Assembly (NCBI GenBank): GCA_903830565.1
Contig: CAIKUF010000141.1
Location: 1-37,797, forward strand
Direction of reading: 5' to 3'
Length of the DNA: 37,797 nt
Source: an uncultured bacterium
Lineage (GTDB): Bacteria > Pseudomonadota > Gammaproteobacteria > Burkholderiales > Burkholderiaceae_C
The notes below the pieces were generated by a model. The model searched no databases. It was given only the letters and a program-made list of their open reading frames with translations, and had not been told where the DNA came from. The position numbers and the translations under genes are program-made. Below, piece by piece: positions 27,586-35,630 of this stretch; positions within the stretch are counted from its first letter, which is position 1, and every line of letters begins with the position of its first letter.

Positions 27586-28920
27586 TTAGCGCGGGTTGGC
27601 GATCAGGTACTTCGCCAGCGCGTGATAGGCGGGCAGCGAGGTCGGGTCCAGGTTGCTGTTCGCCGCCAGCGGGAACGAGGCGTAGCGCGCGATCACCATC
27701 TCGGCCTTCGGATCGACGTAGATCAACTGCCCGTGCACGCCGCGCGCGCTGTAGGCGCCGTGTTCGTTATGGCTCACCCACCACATGTTGCGGTAGCTCC
27801 AGCCGGGCAGCAGCGCGTAGCCGGCCTTCGCGAACAGATCCTTCTCGCCGCCGCGGCGGATGTCGTCGACGACCGCCTTGGGCACGATCTGCTGGCCGTT
27901 CAAGCGCCCGTCCAGGCGCATCATTTCGCCGAAGCGCGCCAGGTCGCGCAGGCCGGTGTTGAGACCGCCACCGGCGAACTCGGTACCGACGCCGTCGATC
28001 GCGAAATAGGCGTCCTGCTCGGCGCCGAGCTTGCTCCAGATGCGTTCCTGCAGGTTGGCGCCCACCGACTTGCCGGTGGCGCGCGCGATGACCCAGCCGA
28101 GGGTGTCGGTGTTGACCGTCTTGTAGGCGAACGCGTCGCCATGATTGCCCTGCTTCTTCACCGTGACCAGGAATTCGTAGAACGTTCCCGGCCCGGTGTA
28201 GCCCGGCGGGCGCGGCAACACGTTGCCGGCGCGCACGTGGTCCCAGATCTCGGCCTTGGGGTCGGCGTAGTTCTCGCTGTACTGCAGGCCGGTCGTCATG
28301 TCGAGCAACTGGCGCACCGTCGCGTCGCCGAAGGCCGAGCCGGCGAGTTCGGGAACGTACTTCGACGCCTTGGCGTTCTCGTCCAGCGTGCCGTCGGCGA
28401 CCAGCATCGCGCCGATGGTGCCGAAGAACGACTTCGTGACCGACATCGCGATGTGCTGCCCGTCCGCGCGCAGCGCGCCGAAGTAGCGCTCGTAGACGAC
28501 GCGCCCCTTGTGCAGGACGACGATGCCGTCGGTGTAGTTGGCCGCGAGCGACTGCGCCCAGGTCATGTTCTGCTCGGTCCCGAGCACGCGAAAGCTCACG
28601 GCGTCGATGTCGTCACGATCGCTGCGCGGCAGCGGCGTCGGTGCACCCAGGCCGCGCGAGACGTTGCTCGTCGGCACCAGTTGGCGGTAGTTCGAGAACG
28701 ACCAGCGCAACTGCGGGAAGCGGTAGCTGCTGCCGTCGGCGAAGCGGATCACGCGGTCGGGCGGCGGCGGAAAGCCCTTCATCCAGCCGAGCGCGACCGG
28801 GTCGCTGGCCTGGGCATCGGGAAGCTTGGGCGGCGGCGTCTGCGCCAGCGCGCAGGTGCTCGCGGCCAAGAGCACGAGCGGCAGCATCCGGCGCCGGGCG
28901 GGGGGTTTCGCAGCGGTCAT
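27586..28920 (-). CDS. Exported serine hydrolase (beta-lactamase/6-aminohexanoate-dimer-hydrolase type)
   Basis: 444 residues from the ATG at 28920, with GGAG seven bases upstream; an upstream ATG at 28956 lacks this. A signal peptide ends near ALAQ (residue 27). The catalytic S-x-x-K is SVTK at 160-163, followed by LLDMTTGLQYSENY and a YKTVNTDTLGWV segment carrying the family Tyr/Asn region. The C-terminus has HGQLIYVDPKAEMVIARYASFP, typical of the family. Substrates range from amide oligomers to esters and cannot be predicted. It lies downstream of the ABC operon on the same strand, 83 bases after a small membrane gene. Confidence 0.85.
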   Translation of the reverse strand: MTAAKPPARRRMLPLVLLAASTCALAQTPPPKLPDAQASDPVALGWMKGFPPPPDRVIRFADGSSYRFPQLRWSFSNYRQLVPTSNVSRGLGAPTPLPRSDRDDIDAVSFRVLGTEQNMTWAQSLAANYTDGIVVLHKGRVVYERYFGALRADGQHIAMSVTKSFFGTIGAMLVADGTLDENAKASKYVPELAGSAFGDATVRQLLDMTTGLQYSENYADPKAEIWDHVRAGNVLPRPPGYTGPGTFYEFLVTVKKQGNHGDAFAYKTVNTDTLGWVIARATGKSVGANLQERIWSKLGAEQDAYFAIDGVGTEFAGGGLNTGLRDLARFGEMMRLDGRLNGQQIVPKAVVDDIRRGGEKDLFAKAGYALLPGWSYRNMWWVSHNEHGAYSARGVHGQLIYVDPKAEMVIARYASFPLAANSNLDPTSLPAYHALAKYLIANPR

Positions 28921-29003
28921 GAAACGTCTCCGAGTGTTGTAGTCGTAGGTCGGCAAGGCCGACGGACGAATGCTAGCCGAGCGCGCCCGTCCGCGCCGAC
29001 GGG

Positions 29004-29333
29004 CTACCAGACCGTGTAGACCATCACGAACGCGGCCCCCGTCATCAGCGTCAGCGCGACGAGGAACACGACATCGAGCACGCTGACAAGCAGGTTCGCG
29101 AGCGAGGTCTTGCTCGTCTTCAGCGCCCAGAAGATCAGGTAGCAGTTGGCCAGGAACAGCAGCGCGCAGACCGCGAACATGTCGTCGGCGATGGTGACGC
29201 TGCCGGACTTCCTGCCGAGCGTCTTCATCAGCGCGACGACCGTCACGCTCAGCCCGGCCAGCGTCGCCGAGACCGAGAGCAGGTGCAGCAGATCTTCGCG
29301 CAGCCAGGTCGCGGGGCGCAGCGGCTTCGTCAT
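29004..29333 (-). CDS. Small four-helix membrane protein after the ABC permeases
   Basis: 109 residues with four hydrophobic stretches (HLLSVSATLAGLSVTVVALM, MFAVCALLFLANCYLIFWAL, NLLVSVLDVVFLVALTLMTG, AAFVMVYTV). It starts two bases after the stop of the second permease, with GGGAGAGA in the permease end as ribosome site, so it is translated as part of the ABC operon. I do not recognise the family. Confidence 0.6.
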   Translation of the reverse strand: MTKPLRPATWLREDLLHLLSVSATLAGLSVTVVALMKTLGRKSGSVTIADDMFAVCALLFLANCYLIFWALKTSKTSLANLLVSVLDVVFLVALTLMTGAAFVMVYTVW

Positions 29334-29335
29334 GG

Positions 29336-30274
29336 CTATCTCTCTCCCTTGCGATACGGCTTCATCAGCGCCTGCGGGTAGGCCGCGCGGCGCGCCATCA
29401 CGACCAGTGCGACGATGGACAGGATGTACGGCAGCATCAGGTAGACCTGGTACGGCACGGAGACGCCGAAGAGGCCCGCGCCCGACTGCTGCAAGCGCAA
29501 TTGCAAGGCGTCGAAGACGCCGAACAGCAGCGCGCCGAGCAGCGCCTTGCCGGGCCGCCACGACGCGAACACGACCAGCGCGACGCAGACCCAGCCGCGG
29601 CCGTTGACCATGTTGAAGTAGAACGCGTTGAACGCGGCCAGCGTGAGGAAGGCGCCTGCCACGCCCATCAGCGCCGAGCCGGCCATGATGGCGCCGATGC
29701 GCAGCCGCGTGACCGACAGCCCCTGGCCTTCGGCCGCGGCCGGGTTCTCGCCGACCGTGCGCACGGCCAGGCCGAGCGGCGTGCGATACAGCACGTAGCC
29801 GATGGCGGGAACGAGCAGCAGTGCGAGCAGCGTCAGCGGCGTCTGTGCACTCAGCACCGGGATCGGCAGCGCACTCATCTCGGCAAACGGCTGGATCGTC
29901 GGCGGGCTATCGACCTTCGGAAAGCTCACCCGGTAGGCGTAGCTCGCGAGGCTGGCCGCGAAGAGCGTGATCCCGAGCCCCGTGACGTGCTGCGACAGCG
30001 CGAGCGAGACCGTGAGCCAGCCATGCAAGATCCCGATCAACGCGCCGGTGAGCGCGGCGACGGCGACGCCCGCCCACAGCCCGCCGCCTTGGTAGACCGT
30101 CAGCCAGCCGGTGAAGGCGCCCGCGACCATGATGCCCTCGATGCCGAGGTTGAGCACGCCGGCGCGCTCGCACAGCAGCACGCCGAGGGTGCCGAAGATC
30201 AGCGGCGTCGCGATGCGCAGCACGGCGACCCAGAATGGCACCGTTGAAAGCAGATTGAATGTCTCAGCGAGCAT
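29336..30274 (-). CDS. BMP-type ABC importer, permease 2 (NupQ-like)
   Basis: 312 residues, BPD_transp_2 family with about eight to nine membrane helices. It has the second-permease features of this importer class: GTLGVLLCERAGVLNLGIEGIMV near residue 30 and the coupling region 'GENPAAAEGQGLSVTRLRIGAI' near 180. It overlaps the end of permease 1 by 11 bases. With the binding protein and double ATPase upstream it forms an importer of the family that usually takes up nucleosides or purines. Confidence 0.92.
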   Translation of the reverse strand: MLAETFNLLSTVPFWVAVLRIATPLIFGTLGVLLCERAGVLNLGIEGIMVAGAFTGWLTVYQGGGLWAGVAVAALTGALIGILHGWLTVSLALSQHVTGLGITLFAASLASYAYRVSFPKVDSPPTIQPFAEMSALPIPVLSAQTPLTLLALLLVPAIGYVLYRTPLGLAVRTVGENPAAAEGQGLSVTRLRIGAIMAGSALMGVAGAFLTLAAFNAFYFNMVNGRGWVCVALVVFASWRPGKALLGALLFGVFDALQLRLQQSGAGLFGVSVPYQVYLMLPYILSIVALVVMARRAAYPQALMKPYRKGER

Positions 30275-31346
30275 GCGCCGGGCCTCTCGTGAAGACGATG
30301 CGGTACTGCGCCAGCATTGCCGCGACCAGCATCGCCAGCAGCGAAACGCTGACGATCACGTCGGCGATGTAGGTCGGCACCGTCACCGCGCGGCTCATGC
30401 TGTCGGCGCCGACCAGGATGCCGGCGACGAACACCGCCGCCGCCACCACGCCGAGCGGGTTCAGCGCCGCGAGCATCGCGATCACAATGCCGCTGTAGCC
30501 GTAGCCGGGCGACATGTCGAGCGTGACGTAGCCGGTGCGCCCGGCGACTTCGATCGCGCCGGCCAGCCCGGCCAGCGCGCCCGAGAGCAGCGCCACCTTG
30601 ACCGTCACCCAGCCGACCGGCATGCCGGCGAACGCGGCCGCGCGCGCATTGGCGCCGACGGCGCGAATCTCAAAGCCGGTGGTCGTGAACTTGAGCAGCG
30701 CCCACAGCGCGAGAGCAAGCACCAGCGCCCAGACGAGGCCGCTGTGGACGCGGCTGCGCTCCACCAGCTTGCCGAGCTGCAGCGCGTCCTGCAACGCGAC
30801 GCTCTGCGGCCAGCCCATCGCCGTCGGGTCCTTCATCGGGCCGTCGAGCATCAGGCTCACGAACAGCAGCACGATGAAGTTGAGCAGCAGCGTCGTCACG
30901 ACCTCGTCGACGCCGAGGCGGCTCTTCATCAGCGCCGGCACCAGCAGCAGCAGCGCGCCGGCCGCGGCGGCGGCGAGCATCATGAGCGGGAACAGCAGCC
31001 ACGGCGTGAGCGCGAAGCCGCTTCCGCCATGCAGCCCGCCGACCGCGACCGCGGCCAGCGCGCCGAGGTCGAGCTGGCCCTCGGCGCCGATGTTGTAGAG
31101 GCGCGCCTTGAACGCCACTGCGGCGGCAAGGCCGGTCAGGATCAGTGGCGTCGCGCGCGTCAACGTCTCGCCCCAGGCGAAGGCCGAGCCGAAGCCGCCT
31201 TCGAGCAGCAGCGCATAGGCACGCCCGACCGGCGCGCCGGCCCAGGCGACAAGCAGCGAGCTGACGAGCAGCGTGAACAGGACCGCGCCGAACGGTGCCA
31301 GCAACGCCGTGCCGCGCGACGTTTGGGTTCGGCGTTCAAGGCGCAT
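30264..31346 (-). CDS. BMP-type ABC importer, permease 1 (NupP-like)
   Basis: 360 residues, BPD_transp_2 family. The block NIGAEGQLDLGALAAV near residue 86 and the coupling helix 'GFEIRAVGANARAAAFAGMPVGW' near 225 mark it as the first of the permease pair. Its ATG at 31346 lies about 150 bases downstream of the HNH nuclease gene, which separates it from its ATPase partner; in intact operons of this class ATPase and permease normally abut. Confidence 0.92.
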   Translation of the reverse strand: MRLERRTQTSRGTALLAPFGAVLFTLLVSSLLVAWAGAPVGRAYALLLEGGFGSAFAWGETLTRATPLILTGLAAAVAFKARLYNIGAEGQLDLGALAAVAVGGLHGGSGFALTPWLLFPLMMLAAAAAGALLLLVPALMKSRLGVDEVVTTLLLNFIVLLFVSLMLDGPMKDPTAMGWPQSVALQDALQLGKLVERSRVHSGLVWALVLALALWALLKFTTTGFEIRAVGANARAAAFAGMPVGWVTVKVALLSGALAGLAGAIEVAGRTGYVTLDMSPGYGYSGIVIAMLAALNPLGVVAAAVFVAGILVGADSMSRAVTVPTYIADVIVSVSLLAMLVAAMLAQYRIVFTRGPAHAR

Positions 31347-31457
31347 GATCGGCTCGGGGGTGCTTCAATGGCGACGCGTGCAGCATGGCGATCTGAAGAA
31401 CGCGGCGACCTTCAAAGTCGCGTGCCGAGGGCAGGATGGGCCTTGAGCAATGAGATA

Positions 31458-31473
31458 GGCATTCGTGGATGCC
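31458..31473 (-). terminator. Hairpin downstream of the restriction-modification pair
   Basis: On the minus strand GGCAT, six bases, ATGCC, then TATCTCATTG. It lies 24 bases after the HNH nuclease stop and before permease 1. It could end the restriction-modification transcript and so split the ABC operon, but it lacks a real T run. Confidence 0.3.
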
Positions 31474-31496
31474 GCGCCCTAAGCCGCGCTCGCGTG

Positions 31497-32492
31497 TCAA
31501 TCGGCCCAGCCGCGCAGGCGCCGCGCGCTGGCGATGTAAGTGGGCGACGGATAGTCGCGACGGTCAGCGGGTAGCGCAAGAGCTGGCAGCAGTGCTTTCT
31601 GGAAATTGCTCATCCCGAGCAACAGATCGGCAGCACGAAGTTCCTCGAGCCGGCGGTTGCTGACCTGGACTTCGTAGCTCTCGTTGAACGAGAAAAGATT
31701 GGTATCGAATGCGCGATGGTGCAGCGCACACAGCGCGACGCCATTGGTCGTGTCGTCGGTGCTGCCGTCGGCAGCCACGGGGAGGATGTGAGCGGCGTCC
31801 ACAAGCTTGATCTGAACGCCGCACACAGCGCAGCGCTGGCGATACGCGCTCAGCACGCGCGCGGCAAAGTCGCGTTCACGGTACTTCCGCTTGAGCATTT
31901 GCACGATCATGCGCCGCGGCGAAGCCGCCAGCGCGTCGATTTGTGCATCGGTCACGGTATCGAGCGAGTTGACCAGGTCGGGCAGATCGCCCCTGGCAAA
32001 GGCTGGTGAGTGCAATGCGGCTTGCGAACGGACGTATTCGATTAGGTACTCCGGACGAAACGCCACCACCGTTTCGCGATTGCCGCGCGTATGGATCGCG
32101 AACGAGTGCGTATGCGCCTGCAACAGCGCGCTGCGAGCAACCTGAATCGACGGCGAGGAGGATGCCTGCGCGTCGTGCCGGCGAATGTCGAAGGCCACGA
32201 AGACGCGGTAGCCTTCGTTCCACCCGACGAGCAGCGTCTTGCCCTCGGTCTGAACCGTCGGTACGGTACCGGTCAGTTGAATGCGCAGCTCGTTGGCGGG
32301 CCGCGCAGCGCCGCCGCCGTGGGTGATGTTCCAGATGAAGACGGTGACGTCGATGTGCGCCGGATCGTCGGCACGGAAGAGTCGCAGCTTGAACGGGTGC
32401 TCTGCGCGCAGCAGCAACGCGCTCCATCCGCTGTCCTCGACCGCCGCGAGGATACGCTGGAGCAGTTCAGGCTTTCGGAGCTTTGCTTCCAT
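31497..32492 (-). CDS. HNH endonuclease, probable restriction enzyme (COG3440-like)
   Basis: 331 residues. The C-terminal HNH domain has zinc cysteines at 221 and 224 (CAVCG), then VDAAHILP with His235, DDTTNGVALC with Asn250, and CALHHRAFD with His258/259. The N-terminal 200 residues are unrecognised and probably read DNA or its modification. It starts inside the last 26 bases of the methylase gene, so the two form a tight restriction-modification unit. Base composition is more A/T-rich than in the ABC genes on both sides, a sign of transfer. Confidence 0.85.
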   Translation of the reverse strand: MEAKLRKPELLQRILAAVEDSGWSALLLRAEHPFKLRLFRADDPAHIDVTVFIWNITHGGGAARPANELRIQLTGTVPTVQTEGKTLLVGWNEGYRVFVAFDIRRHDAQASSSPSIQVARSALLQAHTHSFAIHTRGNRETVVAFRPEYLIEYVRSQAALHSPAFARGDLPDLVNSLDTVTDAQIDALAASPRRMIVQMLKRKYRERDFAARVLSAYRQRCAVCGVQIKLVDAAHILPVAADGSTDDTTNGVALCALHHRAFDTNLFSFNESYEVQVSNRRLEELRAADLLLGMSNFQKALLPALALPADRRDYPSPTYIASARRLRGWAD

Positions 32493-33441
32493 AAGGTGCG
32501 AGACGCTGCTCCACCAGCCGCATCTGCGGCGAATCGACGCCCAGGTCGAACCGAAACATGCTGCCCTTCACGTACTCTTCCGACATCTCGCAGGACATCC
32601 AACGACGCATCAAGCATTCGGCCGCGAAACCAGCAGTGTTGGAGCCGGCGAAGGGATCGAAAACCATGTCGCCCGCGTCGGTGAGGAACTTGATGAAGAA
32701 CTCGGGAAAGGCCGGAGGGAAGCGTGCCGGATGGGTCTTGATTCCCGCCGCACGGCAGCGCTTCTGGTAGGCGCCGTTGGAATCGGTGTTGGCGATTTCA
32801 AGCAGGTTCGGCGGAATCGCACCACCGTTGTCCTTCGAGAAGTTGCTCGAAATATCGTGGCCGCTTGGGCGCAGCTTGGCCTTGTAGCCATTGCGCAGCA
32901 AACCCTCCATGCTGGCGCTGTAGGGCTTGAGAACGCGCCGGTTGTCGGCCTTAGGGTTCTGGGTCTTGGCGAGCCACCACACCACGTTGACCGAGTCCTT
33001 GACGCGTACACGCCGCACATTGACCCACTCGGCGGGTGCTGGCAAACGCGACGGGTTGTAGTGATAAAACTCCTGCGCGAGGAAGAAGCCGAACTCCTTC
33101 ACCAGCCGCACCAGCAGATCGAACATGTAGATGCTGCGTACAGGGAAGCCGGGCAGATAGGAGCCACCAAGATCGAGGACAAACGAGCCATCATCGGTCA
33201 ACACGCGCAAGATGTCGGGCGCAAACGAGAGAAACCAATCGACGTATCGGTCCTGATCCTCGTTGCCATATTCCTTCTTGCGCTTGAGTGCGAAGGGCGG
33301 AGAGGTTAGAACGAGGTTGATCGAACGGTCCGGCAGATCGCGCAAGAGCGCAATGCTGTCGCCCAGATAGGCGCGGCCCAGTTGGGTTTCGTAGTACGGT
33401 TTCCAGCGCGCGGCAAACGCGGGCTGTGGGAGGGCGCTCAT
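32467..33441 (-). CDS. Type II DNA methyltransferase, probably N4-cytosine (PvuII-like group)
   Basis: 324 residues. Catalytic motif IV is TSPPF at 46-50 and precedes the cofactor motif I DPFAGSNTAG at 262-271, the beta-class order. The S-P-P-F form and the following KRKKEYGNE are typical of cytosine-N4 enzymes of the M.PvuII group. The variable middle (about 130-235) is the presumed target-recognition region. The recognition site cannot be stated. With the overlapping HNH nuclease it makes a complete two-gene system lying in the same direction as the ABC operon it interrupts; no separate controller gene is seen. Confidence 0.87.
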   Translation of the reverse strand: MSALPQPAFAARWKPYYETQLGRAYLGDSIALLRDLPDRSINLVLTSPPFALKRKKEYGNEDQDRYVDWFLSFAPDILRVLTDDGSFVLDLGGSYLPGFPVRSIYMFDLLVRLVKEFGFFLAQEFYHYNPSRLPAPAEWVNVRRVRVKDSVNVVWWLAKTQNPKADNRRVLKPYSASMEGLLRNGYKAKLRPSGHDISSNFSKDNGGAIPPNLLEIANTDSNGAYQKRCRAAGIKTHPARFPPAFPEFFIKFLTDAGDMVFDPFAGSNTAGFAAECLMRRWMSCEMSEEYVKGSMFRFDLGVDSPQMRLVEQRLAPYGSKAPKA

Positions 33442-33478
33442 AGCGCATTCTAGGCTGGCCGCTTGTGCACGCGTAGTG

Positions 33479-35014
33479 CTACGCCACGCGCCTGTCCGCC
33501 ATCGCTAGCCCTAGCGCTGCGAGCGTCCACTCGCCTGTCGGGCGGGCTTCAACGAGGCGACCGCGATTCATCACCGCGATGCGGTCGGCGAGGGCGAAGA
33601 TCTCGTCCAGGTCTTCCGAGATCAAGAGCACCGCCGCGCCGGCCGCGCAGGCGTCGAGCAACTGCTGGTGCACGTAAGCCACGGCGCCGATATCGAGGCC
33701 CCAGGTCGGCTGGTTGGCGACGATCAGGCTGGGGCCTTCGCGCGCGTTCGGGTCACCCATCAGCGCGCGGCCGAGGATCAGCTTTTGCATGTTGCCGCCC
33801 GAGAGCGCGCGCGTCGGTGTCTCCAGGCCCGCGGCCTCGGTTCCGCGAACGTCGTAGCGCAGGGCGAGCGTGCGCGCATGTTCGTGCGCAACCGCGCGCC
33901 GGATCACGCCCAGGCGCGAGAAGGCGCTCGACGCAAAGCGCTCGAGCACCGCGTTCTCCCATATCGGCAGGTCGCCGACGACGCCCACCGCGTGCCGGTC
34001 TTCGGGAATGCGGGCCACGCCCGCGCGCACCCAGGCGCTCGGCTTGGCGGGCAGCGCGGCGCCGTTCACGGCGAGCGTCCCTGCACTCAGCGCGTGCAGG
34101 CCGCACAGCACATCGGCCAGCGCGTCCTGCCCGTTGCCGGCCACACCGGCGATGGCGACGACCTCGCCGCCGCGCAATTCGAGCGTTATGGCATCCAGCC
34201 TTTTCTCGCCATGGCTGCCGGTGAGGCTTGCGCCGCGCAGCGCGCACACCACTGCGCCCGCAGGCCGCGCCTTGCGCTGCGCCGGCGGCACCGCGCGGCC
34301 GACCATTAGCTCGGCGAGCATCGCCTTGTCGGCATCCGCGGCCGGCAGCGTCGCGACCAGCTTGCCCGCGCGCAGCACGGCGATGCGCTGCGAGACGCGC
34401 AGCACTTCGTCCAGCTTGTGGCTGATGAAGATCACCGACAGCCCGTCGGCGACGAGCTGCGCGAGGGTCGCGAAGAGCGACTCGCTCTCCTGCGGCGTCA
34501 GCACCGCGGTCGGCTCGTCGAGGATCAGGATCTTCGCGCCGCGAAAGAGCGCCTTCAGGATCTCGACGCGCTGGCGCTCGCCGACCGAGAGACTGGCGAT
34601 GGTGGCGCCCGGATCGACGCCGAGGCCGAAGCGGCGTCCGGTCTCTTCGAGCCGGCGCCGCGCCGCGGCGCGGCGCGAGAGCGGCTGCCACAGCGGCTCG
34701 GTGCCGAGCATCACGTTGTCGAGCACCGAGAGGTTGTCGGCCAGCGTGAAGTGCTGGTGGACCATGCCGATGCCGGCCGCGAGCGCCGCCTTCGGGTTGC
34801 CCGGCGGCAGCGGCTCGCCGAAGGCCTCGATCGTGCCTTCGTCGGCGACGTAGTGACCGAAGAGGATCGAGACCAGCGTCGACTTGCCGGCCCCGTTCTC
34901 GCCCAGCAGCGCCAGCACTTCGCCGCGCGCCAGAGCTAGCGAGATGGCGTCGTTGGCCACGAGGCTGCCGAAGCGCTTGGTGATGCCGCTGAGGCGAAGG
35001 ACGGTGTCGTTCAA
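33479..35014 (-). CDS. BMP-type ABC importer, double ATPase (NupO-like)
   Basis: 511 residues, two ABC cassettes in one chain. Cassette 1: Walker A GENGAGKST at 38-46, signature LSVGERQRVEI, Walker B ILILDEPTAVL. Cassette 2: degenerate Walker A GVAGNGQDAL, signature LSGGNMQKLIL, and a changed Walker B (LIVANQPTWGLD), as usual for sugar/nucleoside importers. The only usable start in frame is TTG at 35012-35014, since a stop lies seven codons upstream; AGAGG precedes it by eight bases. The rare start may be why expression is low, or may be normal here. It is cut off from its permeases by the restriction-modification pair. Confidence 0.93.
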   Translation of the reverse strand: MNDTVLRLSGITKRFGSLVANDAISLALARGEVLALLGENGAGKSTLVSILFGHYVADEGTIEAFGEPLPPGNPKAALAAGIGMVHQHFTLADNLSVLDNVMLGTEPLWQPLSRRAAARRRLEETGRRFGLGVDPGATIASLSVGERQRVEILKALFRGAKILILDEPTAVLTPQESESLFATLAQLVADGLSVIFISHKLDEVLRVSQRIAVLRAGKLVATLPAADADKAMLAELMVGRAVPPAQRKARPAGAVVCALRGASLTGSHGEKRLDAITLELRGGEVVAIAGVAGNGQDALADVLCGLHALSAGTLAVNGAALPAKPSAWVRAGVARIPEDRHAVGVVGDLPIWENAVLERFASSAFSRLGVIRRAVAHEHARTLALRYDVRGTEAAGLETPTRALSGGNMQKLILGRALMGDPNAREGPSLIVANQPTWGLDIGAVAYVHQQLLDACAAGAAVLLISEDLDEIFALADRIAVMNRGRLVEARPTGEWTLAALGLAMADRRVA

Positions 35015-35036
35015 TGGCCAGCCTCTGCCTGGTCAG

Positions 35037-35063
35037 TCATCCCCGCGCAGGCGGGGATCCACG
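35037..35063 (-). repeat. REP-like palindrome upstream of the ABC ATPase gene
   Basis: TCATCCCCGCGCAGGCGGGG then ATCCACG, a hairpin unit about 20 bases upstream of the ATPase start. It has the same orientation as the unit at 35631-35657, so the two form direct repeats outside the integron-type cassette at 35073-35605. Confidence 0.8.
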
Positions 35064-35072
35064 GCGCCACAA

Positions 35073-35143
35073 CGTTCGACATGAGCGGCAGCCGACAGGC
35101 GGCGAAGCCGGCTCTTGGATGTCCGCTCGATGGAGGGGTTTAA
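35073..35143 (-). other. attC recombination site of the cassette
   Basis: About 70 bases spanning the ORF stop codon to the cassette end, within the usual attC size range. The arms GAGCGG/CCGCTC flanked by CAT/ATG give the bulged-C stem expected of an attC bottom-strand fold. R' reads GTTGTGG here because its last bases now belong to the host junction; in the circular cassette it would read GTTAGGC. Confidence 0.65.
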
Positions 35144-35583
35144 GCGACATTCGGCTCAGAGGTGAGGGGTTGGGCCACATTGCTTCTCTTAGCAGTAAAC
35201 AGCCCGACGTGGTAACCGGCCATCCGGAGCACCGTGGCGGCGCGCAAGCTCAAGGTTGCCATAACGAGCACGTTGAACAGAGGCAAGAACATGGCGATGA
35301 GGAAGAACTCTCGCCAGAGTGAGGAACTGCCGAGGCTACGCGCCAAGCGCCTAACGCCGTAGATCGCCGAGACAACAGCGCCTAGAGCGAACGGCGCTGC
35401 AAGGGGTGTTTCAGGAATGTGAAACGCTGCCGCACCAAGCCAAGCGAACAGACACATATTAATGACACGCCGCCCAAACGCGAGACCGTTCAGGCGAGCG
35501 AAGTCATTGGCCTCGCTAAGTGTGGGGCCTGTATGCCCCGCGCCAGCCGTCGGTTTAGGGTCCGTAGCATCGATTGACGGCAT
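35140..35583 (-). CDS. Cassette-borne small membrane protein
   Basis: 147 residues with three hydrophobic segments: about 39-56 (RVINMCLFAWLGAAAFHI), 62-75 and 90-112 (EFFLIAMFLPLFNVLVMATL). The N-terminus is polar and the C-terminus hydrophilic. No family is recognised, which is usual for integron cassettes. The gene is clearly more A/T-rich than the ABC genes around it. It reads in the same direction as the operon, so it could be transcribed from the substrate-binding protein promoter. Confidence 0.6.
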   Translation of the reverse strand: MPSIDATDPKPTAGAGHTGPTLSEANDFARLNGLAFGRRVINMCLFAWLGAAAFHIPETPLAAPFALGAVVSAIYGVRRLARSLGSSSLWREFFLIAMFLPLFNVLVMATLSLRAATVLRMAGYHVGLFTAKRSNVAQPLTSEPNVA

Positions 35584-35630
35584 GATGAGTGGTCGTGTTG
35601 CCTAACGTGCTTTCGCCAGACCGTTCAAGA

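Larger units (their letters stand above)
35073..35605 (-). mobile_element. Single integron-type gene cassette at a secondary site
   Basis: On the minus strand the cassette starts at the T of a G/TTAGGC core site (boundary 35606/35605) and ends at a G/TT core (boundary 35073/35072). Joining its ends would give AACGTTAGGC, a canonical attC R' site. The ORF starts 22 bases inside the cassette. After the stop, about 70 bases form an attC-like hairpin: L'' CATCGAGCGG pairs with L' CCGCTCATG leaving one extrahelical C, with an inner AGCCGGC/GTCGGCT stem; the R'' side is GCTTAAAC. No integrase gene lies in the window. The host site (CACGTTGTGG) is not attI-like. Confidence 0.7.

Noticed and set aside
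31347-33478. Restriction-modification pair as another integron cassette
   Set aside because: No GTTRRRY core site or attC-like bulged hairpin is visible at either edge, and two genes of this size are unusual for one cassette.
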